Below, in pieces: positions 20,867 through 30,510 of a stretch of DNA of 64,000 bases. The translations under genes were made by a program, and so were the position numbers. Source of the stretch: Symbiodinium natans (taxonomy: Eukaryota; Sar; Dinophyceae; Suessiales; Symbiodiniaceae); assembly GCA_905221605.1 (NCBI GenBank), contig CAJNDS010001302.1:248001-312000 (forward strand), given 5' to 3'. A model generated the notes under the pieces. That model was not told the DNA's origin and did no database searches. It worked only from the letters and a program-made list of their open reading frames with translations. The first letter of the stretch is position 1. Each line of letters starts with the position of its first letter.

Positions 20867-23006
20867 GGAGGACAGTATGGCAGCTGCGGAGTGCCCCAAC
20901 GTTCGCAGCAGGGCTCGAGCCGGCAAGACGAAGCGGCAAGTGGCGGATGCGGTGACCCGGCAGGCGCCCGACCTCACCCTGGAGGAAGCTGCGGCCCTCT
21001 TCACTGAGGACACCACCACCGTCATGATCCGAAATGTGACCAACCGTTACATCCCGGAAGAGTTCGTTTGCGAGGTGCTCGACGCCGGTTTCGAGGGGAC
21101 GTTTGATTTTTTTTATTTGCCCATGGACTTTAGCACCAAGAGAAACCGTGGATACTGCTTCTTGAACTTCCACTCAGCCAGCTGTGCCCGACAGTTCATG
21201 CAGATCTTCCATGGGCGCAAGCTGAGTCGGTACAACACGAAGAAAAGTCTTCAGATTGTCCCGGCTGCTTTGCAGGGCCTGGAGAAGAACATGTCTGCTT
21301 TGAAAGGCGGCGCCGACCGCATCAAGAACCAGTGGTTTCGGCCCATGGTGTTCAGTGACCCAGGTATGGAGGAACTCTGTGGGGAAGATGCCTAGGCTGC
21401 GTCGCCGTCGACCGAAGTGCTGGTCACATGTACATTAACGCGAGGCTGGACAGCCAAAGTCATGCAGATTACTGCAGATTGAAACTTGTTTGATTTCTTA
21501 GCGTGTCTACTCGCCAATACCATCTTGCACAGTGTACAGCAGGCAGCACGAACAGCCGTGACCTCTCTTTCTTTGTCTCTCGCGCGCACTGTCTGTCTGT
21601 GCTGGTAGTGGGGTGAAATCGAATGGTCGCAAACGTGAGTCATCCTAAGCTGCGGTCACGACAGTTTTTCTGCTGCCTGGGCGTTGCCTGTGACGCTGCC
21701 TAGCATCCCAATTCTCGTCAGAGTTGTGTTTGTGATGGGAAGGACAGTATTTGGGTCTGGCAACGTTACAAGCGGTCTGATGGGGTTGCGGGAAGATGCC
21801 ACTTCACTTTGCCACCAAAGCGAGGGTACTTCGGTTGGCATGGTACGAAGCTCAGTTCATGGGGTGGACCGGGGGAGGATCTGTAGGTATCTGTAGATAC
21901 GAGAGCTTCAATTGAATAGGTGTCGTATGCTGTCGTTCTTTGTTGTTTTTTTTGTTGGTGATGTGTGCTAGATTCGCCTCCAGGTTCGCCATCAACTTAA
22001 TTGAGCCAATTTTAACTCTCTGGCTGCGGGGCAAATTTCTCTGACAGATGCCAGACGGTTCGGTTCGGGTTGGTGGAGCGAGAAGTGCTTTTCCAGCTAA
22101 CGTTTGCCTCACTTCACGGCGACAGGTCCGGAGCTGGGGTCTGCCCATCACTTGTGATCCCTACCTAAACCCCTCAAACCGGTTCAAGATGCATCAACTT
22201 AGGAGTTTCTCATTGGGGTGTCCCTTGCACGACTGGGAAAAGTGGTGGCGTAAAAGGCTGTACTCACAGTCGCTGAATCTGTATAGTGGCTGCTTCAACA
22301 GCCAGTTCTTGTGAAGAACTTGCTGGGGAATGTCTCAGGCCCGCTTGGAGAGATCATGGGCGGGCAATTGCACTCCATGCTCAGACTTCCCTTTAATTTT
22401 CTGACTGTGTCGAGAGTCGAGTGAGTTGTCTTGGCCTCTTTGCTATCTGTATCTCATTCAATCTCTCCGGGCATGGCTTGACATGAGACTGATGGGGCGG
22501 ACTCTTGCACCGTGCTGACTTGGGGGATTCTCGCCGAAGAGTGCAGGATGGCAGTGTAGTACCAGCACAGGGTTCAGAGTTTCGATGTCAGGAAAGGCGC
22601 GGCTGCAGCCTTCGTAGCTCGGCGTTCGTGGAACATGCCTCTCCGAGTCGTAATTTGATTCGAGAAGCCGATCCACCTGTTTTCCCTGGGCGTGTAACTT
22701 ACTCACGACTTGCAGTCAAGTGAGAGCGACGATATCCAGCTGCCATTGACGTGTCAAAAAAGATCTTTGGCCGGTAGGCTAACATGCGATCTGCGAGCCA
22801 TGCTGTATCTAAAACACAACATGGCAACCACCGAGAAGCAAGGTCATGTAGGTTGATCTCCTCATTTAGACATGTCGTTCGGTCGCTCCAAACCCATACG
22901 ATCTCGCCCTCCCCCAACTCCCTGAACTCTGACCTCAAACCGCCATTCGCAACGCGCGCAAATAATGACAAATGCAACAGCCTGGGGTTTGTAGGAGGTC
23001 GATAAT
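20867..23006 (+). repeat. Segmental duplication, copy 2
   Basis: Partner of 15,785-17,961 in direct orientation, offset by 5,082 bp at the shared ATG. After 23,006 the copies diverge abruptly. Confidence 0.9.
20877..21395 (+). CDS. Mei2-like RRM (RRM_2) RNA-binding protein, copy 2
   Basis: ATG 20,877 (MAAAECPN) begins 172 residues ending at TAG 21,393-21,395. The RRM is identical to copy 1, including RNP1-like RGYCFLNF; the only differences I see are two adjacent-site changes near the C-terminus (SVEELC in copy 1, GMEELC here). The upstream DNA differs strongly: about 110 bp present before the shared ATG in copy 1 (around 15,668-15,777) is missing here, which removes the N-terminal extension. 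The frame is open to 20,622, but that extension is not shared and is probably leader sequence. Same orientation as copy 1, as in dinoflagellate tandem gene families. Confidence 0.8.
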   Translation: MAAAECPNVRSRARAGKTKRQVADAVTRQAPDLTLEEAAALFTEDTTTVMIRNVTNRYIPEEFVCEVLDAGFEGTFDFFYLPMDFSTKRNRGYCFLNFHSASCARQFMQIFHGRKLSRYNTKKSLQIVPAALQGLEKNMSALKGGADRIKNQWFRPMVFSDPGMEELCGEDA

Positions 23007-23730
23007 TCTCCAAGTTCAATTGCATTTGCTGCTCGATTTTTGGCTGGTTGTTCCAAAGAGGAGAAGCATCGACAATTGATTTTCCGACCCTGAAACCTCA
23101 TCACCGTTGCCCCTGGCAGGCAGCGCATCAATGGGTGCATCATACGATCCTGAGTGAATGGCTCTTGGATTGCTATTCGTGTCTCCCGAAGCTTGTCAAC
23201 ACCGTCCGCTTCGGCGATTTCGCTTGGCCGAGCAGGCATCGAGAAGTTTTGACACTTCGTGCAGCGCTTTGGCCAACGAATGCACTTGCCGGAACATACG
23301 TGTGTTTGGTTGAGTGGTTCACTCCCAGCGCATTGATCACTTGCTTGACCATGGTGTTCACCAGCCTTTGCATCCGGTTCTTGTACAGGCTGGCAGGCAC
23401 CATGAACCGCAAAGGGCAGCAGCTCGACCGAAAGACATGCTAGGCACGTCGGGTGCGGCTGCTAGCAGCCGGCAGATGAACTGCGCAGCCTCGACGCCGG
23501 CTCACAAGCTCCAGCACAAACACGATAAGGCGGCACCGGGGGGGAACGACTAAATTCAGGGTAGATGGGTTCCTTCGCCTGTCGAGCGCGCAGTGCTGGG
23601 GCATTTTCCCGGGCTGCAACCATGCCAAGTGGACGGTTGAGTGGATCGGAAATTGAATCGTCGCTTGTCAACGTCCGCGCATCATATGCAAAATCGAGCA
23701 TCGCATCATACATGTGAGCCACGTTGCGGT
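23007..23730 (-). pseudogene. Frameshifted coding remnant, unidentified
   Basis: The - strand shows coding-like stretches in changing frames: from 23,722 (MAHMYDAMLDFAYDARTL and later NRPLGMVAARENAPALRA), around 23,400-23,200 (KNRMQRLVNTMVKQVINALG), and 23,239-22,990 (QDRMMHPLMRCLPGATVMRF). Composition is balanced and unlike chance frames, but two or more shifts are needed to connect them. It abuts the end of the RRM duplication. No family recognised. Confidence 0.3.
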
Positions 23731-23955
23731 CGTTTGCCCTTGGGCCTGAGCGGAAAATTTGCTCCGTGTGGAGTGTCTAGGTTTGCGTGCATGGTTAGCC
23801 TCCGTCTGGCTATGCTTGCTAATGTTCCTCCCATGACACTTTCAATGACACCAGCATCACGGGAGGCCCACGGCCTTCCCTCCTGCCATGCATGGTCACC
23901 TGGCTCAAGGGATGGGAACAGGATGCACGGTGAGCAGTTGGCATGCTGCGAGGCT

Positions 23956-24078
23956 ATATGAAGTAGGGTTTATATTTCTGTTTTTGGTGAGTGTATATAA
24001 GGTTCCGTTTTAATCTTGGTGAGTGTATATACCTGGTGTCCTTTTGGGGGTACAAGAAATATAAACCCTACTTCATAT
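23956..24078. mobile_element. 123-bp foldback/MITE-like element with perfect 24-bp terminal inverted repeats
   Basis: The left arm 23,956-23,979 (starting ATATGAAGTAGGG) is perfectly complementary to the right arm 24,055-24,078. The 75-bp interior holds two copies of TTGGTGAGTGTATATA. There is no coding capacity and no clear target-site duplication. Non-autonomous DNA transposons and introner-like elements have this form. Confidence 0.7.
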
Positions 24079-25200
24079 GGGGCAGTCGCGATCGGGGACT
24101 ACTTGAGCTTCTCCGGCGCCGGGACGAGGCTGCTGAGTGCACCTTGTGCAATGTTTGGTTCCCAAAGCAATGCCTCCGGCCCTTTTCTTCGCTATTTGCG
24201 AATGAACGGTCCAAAGCTGTGCCTCTGACTGCTTGTTGGATGGCATTGACGAAAGGCTCTGCAAGCGCCATACGTGCACCCGGCCGAGGCGGCCGCTCGC
24301 ACTGGTTGGGGGGTGGGGTGTTGCGCACGCAGACCAAGTCGCGGAGGAAGTGGCAGGCCCTATCGTTTGGCCGACGCACCTGCATCCTCGCTGTCCGCGC
24401 CCGGCCGCGGTTCCCCGTTCAAGTGAGAACCCTTGCGTGGCGGACAGCACCGCCGGTCCTGCCAGCCGCCTGCTGAGGCTTGGCCTGGAGGTGATTGCAA
24501 CGTGAATCACTTTTGCAAAATTGCATGGCTGGTTTTCCCGCAATTGGTTGCTACATGCTTGCCGTGGCCCTCATGTTCGCGGCGACGACGATTCAACGCG
24601 CCGAATTTGTCTGCGCAGGGTTGCCATCACGGAACACAATACTATACGGGGCACCCTGCGTGAGCTTTGGCGGATGCTGCAGAAAAGGACCGAAAAACAG
24701 TCCTGTACTTTTTTGGCAATAAAGCGACCATGCTTGCATCTGGAGTTGCAAGGCGCCATGCCCAAAATGTGGGCCACTTGACTCCCGAACGCGCGTGCGA
24801 CATGCTGCAATTGTGCTGGGCTGGGATTTTGGGTTCCCGGCTCGGCCTTGTTCCCTTGCCATGCTCGCACCCCCGCGGGGTCCCCCCTTCAATAAATGCA
24901 GACAAAACTTTGTCGATTAAGACTGATGTTTGTCAACAAAACTTACTAAAAAATGAAATTTGAACAATAGACACACAAAAAAAGGTTTAAACAGATGAAC
25001 GTGGGGCCCGCCAAAACCCGAAACTTCGAAGACGTTTCTTTGTGCAAAGTGCGGCTTGTTCTAACCTGGGGTTTCGAAGATTCGAAGATGAATTTTCTGT
25101 TTACTAAATCTGATTGGAAGGAAACATCGAATTTTGGAAAACAAAACTGTCTGTTATCCAAATTGTGAATAGGCAACAATTTGTCTACACAAGTTTTGGG
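24079..25200. other. No supported gene
   Basis: Several frames are open on both strands at 24,070-24,900, and none carries a motif. GC content drops from about 24,890 onward. Confidence 0.4.
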
Positions 25201-25214
25201 GTCAGAACTGGACA

Positions 25215-25700
25215 AAATGGTCCTAGCGCGATTCAGAAACTGCACGCGATACAGGATTCAGGAAACTACGCGATTCAGGAAACTAACCGAGACAGGAAAC
25301 TGAAAACGTGCGATTCAGGAAGCTGCGATTCAGGAAACCACGCGATTCACGAAACTGAAAGCACGCTGTCCAGGAAACTGCGCGATTCAGGAAACTGAAA
25401 ACGCGCTGGGGGGGTGGGGGGGGTGGGGGGCCTGAATCAGCTGGCTTCCGACCGCGCGCTCCAGTTTCCTGAGTCAGCTGGTTTCCCGAATCCTGGTTTC
25501 CGAATCCGCGCTTTCAGTTTCCGAATCCGCGGTTTGAAGTTTCCCGAATCCCCGGTTTTCGAATGCGCGTTTTCCAGTTTCCTGAATAAGCGGGTTTCCC
25601 GAATCCTGGTTTCCTGAATCAGCGCTGTTAGTTTCCCGAATCAGGCTTCTTCTAGTTGCCGAATCAGGTTTTTCCAGTTTCCGAATCCGTGTGTTTTGTA
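25215..25700. repeat. Strand-switching minisatellite (GATTCAGGAAACT / AGTTTCCTGAATC)
   Basis: From 25,228 to about 25,405 the unit is GCGATTCAGGAAACT in spaced direct copies. After a G-rich centre (25,406-25,432) the array continues to about 25,690 as the complement, AGTTTCC(T/C)GAATC. Confidence 0.85.
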
Positions 25701-26759
25701 CATAAATCGGTCCCTGTTGTCTACCCAGTAAGCCTCGAACAAGCTGCGGGTTACACTTTGAACAAACTTCGTGTAAAACTTCGAAGAAACTTCGGGTAAA
25801 CTTCGGGTTGCTTTCTCAACCACCACGACAGCAAGACCGGCAGAAACAAAACCAACAGACACACTTGCTTGAAACTTCGGATAAACCGCCGAAGCTCGGG
25901 GTCCCGCCGCCATTTACCCCACAGCTCGCGACCTGCATGGGTTCCCCCACCCCTCGTCCCACAGCCAAGCTCACATCCCACGTCGCGGGCATCCCGTGAA
26001 ATGTCGAGCGCTGCTTCAGCACTTGCGCCCGCGAGCTCGGGAGGGAGCATTTTCTCAAAAGCAGTTCTGACGAGTCAGGCTCAGCCCCGGATCACGTATG
26101 GTTGCATTCGGATACGAGAATCGGTCCAAACACACAAGTGGTTAGCATGCCTTCTTTCATAGTCAAATGATCATGCTTGTATCGATGCATCAGAAACGGT
26201 TCGCGCATTCAGGGCAAACCAAGTGGATGTTGTGCGATGTTGCGTTACGAATGGCAGAGCTTCGCAGGAGGTCGTCGCCAGATGTACCAAGATCATGTTT
26301 CGCAGATTTGATACCGAATGCAAACGAATCGCGTGTGGTCCACCAGCCGGATTGGATTGGAGTACCTCGGCATGGAATATTGCATAATTGTGATGTCACA
26401 CGCACGGTCGAAGACTCGAGTCTATTGTGCGAGCGGAGGGCCACCACAACCAGGCGTCGAAGTCGTTTTGGCATGCCGATTGGGCAATGCGGATTTCATC
26501 CAACACACCCTCACAAGAAGAGTCGATGCAGAGCATCGCCTGCTGCGAGAATCGGCCTGATATGCCGAGCGTGCGACCCTGCGCAAAGGCCACTGGTCCA
26601 AGCTGGCGGAGAGACGTGGCAAGGCTCCACGCGCGCGATTTGTTCATCTTTGGGCGCTCGCACTGCGAGGGCAGTGTTGCAATTATTTAGCCCGAAAGTG
26701 CGAAGCGTGAGGATTGCAATGCTGAAGCCTTCAAGACATCCCACCGCATACTTCCGGGC

Positions 26760-27175
26760 CCTCGCGCAGCTGGGGTGCGCTCGGCTGGCGACGCCGCTCT
26801 CGCCGCCTACTGGGCTTCCTGGCCGACCATTCGAGCACGAGCGCCGCTATCACCGCTCGTTTGGTCCGCGCACGGCAGTCCTCCACCGAGACCGCGCTGC
26901 CCCTCACAGCAGCACGCCACGTGGTGCGAGCAGGGCGACAACGCTCCCGCGGGGGATTCGCCGCTGCAGGCACGGCCAGGGCACGAAAAGCGCGAGTTTG
27001 GGGACTTCATGCGAGGCTGGTCGTGCTGCCGTCACGCGCGCGATTGCGCTTGCGCGCTCGATTTGCATATATTTCCATCGTTTTCACACTGATGCCGCAT
27101 CTCGAGCGCTGTTGCTGTCGCAGGGCGGGCCACATGCTGCGCGCGCCTTCAGGGTGTTCTCAATCTCGCTGAGTC
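26760..27175 (+). mobile_element. Eroded LINE fragment (region between RT and nuclease)
   Basis: In shifting + frames this reads AYWASWPTIRARAP (about 26,805-26,845) and later ASRALLLSQGGPHAARAF (about 27,095-27,150). The same two landmarks recur in the fragments at 28.17 and 35.86 kb, and they belong to the C-terminal half of a dinoflagellate non-LTR retrotransposon ORF. Frameshifts and missing parts show that it is dead. Confidence 0.5.
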
Positions 27176-28139
27176 AGGAGCACCTCCGTAGGAGAAGGCA
27201 GGCATTGACGGTCGGGACTCTCAGTTGCCGGAAATAAGGGTGCACGCAAACATGCAATCCCCATGCACGAGTCTTCTCAATGCGCACGTGAGGCACGCAT
27301 AGGCGAATGGTGGCAGGGAGAGAGGTATACGCTGAACACAGGATTGACGAGACATGTGAACGAAACGTGCAAATTGAATTTGACCGTCTGCAGCTCCAGT
27401 CGCAGGCGCAGCGATGCAATTTACCTTCGGGTCAGCGAGGGCAGTGTTGGAACGGAAGCAGTCAAAGCAAACTTTGACCCTACAGTTCTAAAGTGCAAGG
27501 TTTGATGTGGGATCTGATGGCTGCCAGTCCTACAACGGCGACGGGTGCCGCATTGGGCGCGCCTTCGTTGAACACAACCATGTTGGTGCAAACACGTAGG
27601 AAACAGCTGCCCAGAATCATGTGCTGGGGCGGTGCGTGCGTGGGCCCTTCTCCGTGGGCACATGGTCCTGGTGCAAGTGTGTTTGCAGCAACGACGGTTC
27701 ACTAGTCCACACCATTCACAATGGTACGGGCTTGTTTGGGGGGACATGCTGATTGGAGCAGACTTGGCAAAGAACATGGCCAGCCACCTTGCTCACGGAA
27801 GGCGGTGACCGCGCGGTCCAACATTTTCTGCGTGGTCCAACTCAGATGCTAGCTGCTGCGAGCCCGCCATGTGTGCATCTGGGGCATGGTTTGTTGTGAA
27901 ACGTGCCGCCTTGTCTCGCCCTGGGGGCACATATGGATACAAGCCCTTGCCAACTCTAGCTGCGCCTGGGATGTACGGTCTGACGACAGCCTCTTGTGGC
28001 TCGTTTTCGGCCGCAGGTGATGTGCAACATGAACTGCGACCCCGCTGCTTGATCGGCAGCTGGTTCAGCTTAACCGTTTTTGATGTACAGACAGTTACAT
28101 GACTGTTACATGCAAACAAACCCCATCCCCAGGAGCCAG

Positions 28140-28900
28140 GAAAAAAGGCGCGCGAAAGAAAGCTTCCAGCGCCAGCGCCGCTTACTGGGCCTCCTGGCAG
28201 GATGCCTTCCCTGCGATGCTCCAACGTTTTCCCGCCGACACGCAGGCATGCCGCCGGCCCTCGCCGCCGCCTGTGCGGCTGCAGCGCACGTCCGTGGGGC
28301 TGGTTTCCAAGCCGCTGACTGGGGTGCCGGGGAAACACCGACCGTGCGGCTGGCAGCGGGCTGCCGTCGAGCGCGCCCTCGAGACGCACCTTTCTCACCT
28401 CGACCCTGCGTCCGCCCGCTCACCTCCGTGTGCACCTCTTGCGGCGGCTGCGGCTGCCGCTCCCGCTGGCGCCCCGCACTTGCGTTGCAGAGGCCACGCC
28501 CCGCACTTGCGTTGCAGAGGCCACCTCGAACCCTTGGGCGACCACCGCTCAGCCAGTGCTCAGCTTGCGCCACGTTTAGGGGTTTGGCGTCCACAGCCCT
28601 CCCACTCGAGCATGCAGTCGCCCAGGTATGCCGGGAAGGTGGTGCGCGAGTTGCACGCAACGTCAGGGTCGCCGACATGAACATCGATGTTCCTGTCAGC
28701 GACGCACGTTGCATCGAAGTCGTCGCGAACGGCATCTGGCACGGGGCGCCATTGACGCCACTATCGTCCGTCCGGTTGCACGGGCTGGCGCCAACGCCCG
28801 CCCAGGTGCAGCAGTGCAGGCCGCCGCTCGCCGAAAGCGGCGGCAAACGCGAAAAAAAAAGGTAGCCCGAGCTGGCGAGCGCGCGGCGCACAGCTCGTCG
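28140..28900 (+). mobile_element. LINE 3' fragment with zinc-knuckle and nuclease-like region, broken
   Basis: After AAYWASWQDAFP (about 28,180) the reading reaches RCRGHLEPLGDH (about 28,510-28,550, duplicated by a 24-bp repeat), ALPLEHAVAQVCREGG, MNIDVPVSDARCIEVVANGI (about 28,680-28,735), IDATIVRP and ARRKRRQT. This is the same order as in the longer copy at 35.9 kb, with deletions and at least two frameshifts. Confidence 0.6.
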
Positions 28901-29213
28901 TCGTCGGGGTCGAGGTAGGAGGGCGCTTTGGTGCCTCCTTCCTCCGCCACCTTGCGCGCCACCGCGCGGCGACCGGGCCGCCGCAAGCGCAGGGTGGGTG
29001 CAGCGCTGGTCCGGCCGCCTTGCAGTCGCGGCCATGCGCGCATACGCAGCGTCCCTCCTCGGCCGACCTGCATGAGATCCTCGCTGAGGTCCGGGATAGC
29101 TCCTCGCCGTTCGCTAGCCGGCTGCCGGCAACATGACCCGGCCCGAGTAGGATGCCGCTGTTTCCGCGGTCACTGTCGCAAAAAAGGTGCGTCAGAAAAA
29201 GAACAATGGTTGA

Positions 29214-29447
29214 TTGGTTAGCTTTGCGACGGCCTACGTGGGTTCCTATTGGAATTTTGCGAGACACATCGCCAACTTGCTTGATGCAAGATGGGTTAGA
29301 CGTGCTTTGAAATGGCAGCCGGTGGGGCGGCTTAACCCTGGTAGACGCTTCAGCATGTGGATGTATTGCCTGGACAACTTCGCTCGCTTCCGACGTTGGG
29401 CCAATTGGGAAACAGCAGCTATGAACAACAATATGTGGAATGAATAA
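29214..29447 (+). mobile_element. C-terminal tail of a second, L1-type LINE ORF
   Basis: A 77-codon frame ends at TAA 29,445. Spaced Trp/Arg residues (WVRRALKWQP, GRRFSMW, FRRWANWETAA, MWNE) follow the W...GR...W...W..A...W pattern found at the extreme C-terminus of many LINE ORF2 proteins. This is pattern-level similarity only. Confidence 0.35.
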
Positions 29448-29956
29448 AGCGATGGTTTTTGCAAATTTGTGATGCGTGTAGGCGACCATTCCATTTCACG
29501 TGCATGCAAAGTCGCATCCCAGGCGGACATGCGGGCACAGCATAACACCAAAATTCTCCGCGGAGGAGGTTGTGTGCTGCTCACACTTTTGGGTTCTTGA
29601 TGGGGCAGTTGGCTTGTAGCCAGCCAGGAAGGAAGCGCAAAAAAACAAAATCCAGGTTGGATCGGCCTGAGCCTGAATGGGCAAGTGACACCATGCCAAG
29701 AAAAAAGAAAAAAAGTGTCGGGTGCAGCCGATGTGGTGTGCGCCATCGGCGTTGTCCGTTCCAGTGCTGTAGGCCAGGAAATCAGGGATGTGGAAAAATC
29801 AGAGGGGGAAACAAAACCACAGCATGCGCGAACAGGCGTTATCAAATGCAGAATCAGACAAGAGTGTGTCCCGACTCCATGTGAACTGCTGTTTTCTTGC
29901 ATGACCACACAATGTGCTATTGAGGGAGCATGACATGGTGTTGTGTTGGGATTTAG

Positions 29957-30133
29957 TGTTGGTCACAGCTCAATCAAGCACGGCTTTGACGCAGCAAGCA
30001 TTTTTTCACTCGGTCACTTGAGCCAAGGCATTGCCAAGGCAAGTCTGATGCAATCATATGCAATCACTCTTGATTCACGGATGTCATGACATGTAAGGCA
30101 TCAAACGTGAGCCAAGTACTTAAACTGCTCACA
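29957..30133 (-). repeat. 3' LTR of the copia element
   Basis: 177 bp, identical to the 5' LTR over its whole length as read. It includes TTGGCTCAAG (complement at 30,017-30,026), a 10-nt match to the spliced-leader 3' end. Confidence 0.95.
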
Positions 30134-30510
30134 CAACGCCCCCATGCCGAGCATGGCATCACAGTCAAAGGAAACTGGAATCAAAGTGTGCAGACTTCTG
30201 TCCCGTCTGCTGAATCTTGCGAAAAGAAAACGCCAGCACCGAAGAAAATCTGTACAAAAGAGTGCTTCTGCAAAATGATGATGGGTACGACCTGTGCGGC
30301 CGCTACCGCTCGCAAGCTGGCTGTGTAAAGCAAATCAATCAACAGCCTAGAAAATCTGCACTGTTCATGCATCCAACGAAAATCAAGAAATCAATCATGA
30401 GATCATGCGGAAAATCAAGCAACACATGCGCATAATCATGACAACGAAATCATCGGCAATTCACTTGCTCAAGGTCATGCTCAACCATGCTGTAAAAGCC
30501 CATGCAAATC
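30134..30510 (-). other. copia 3' untranslated region
   Basis: Between the pol stop and the 3' LTR there is no open frame. A short G-rich stretch (CATGGGGGCG on the - strand) directly before the LTR could serve as polypurine tract, but it is weak. Confidence 0.5.

Noticed and set aside
26167-27237. 356-codon + strand protein
   Set aside because: Its C-terminal part is one frame of a frameshifted LINE fragment, and the N-terminal part has no coherent signal.
28106-29035. 309-codon - strand frame
   Set aside because: Antisense of the GC-rich LINE fragment, with low-complexity Ala/Arg content.
29246-29908. 220-codon - strand frame downstream of the relict leaders
   Set aside because: Its 3' half is antisense to the LINE tail and its residue pattern is not protein-like; it might include the retroposed transcript, but I cannot support a product.
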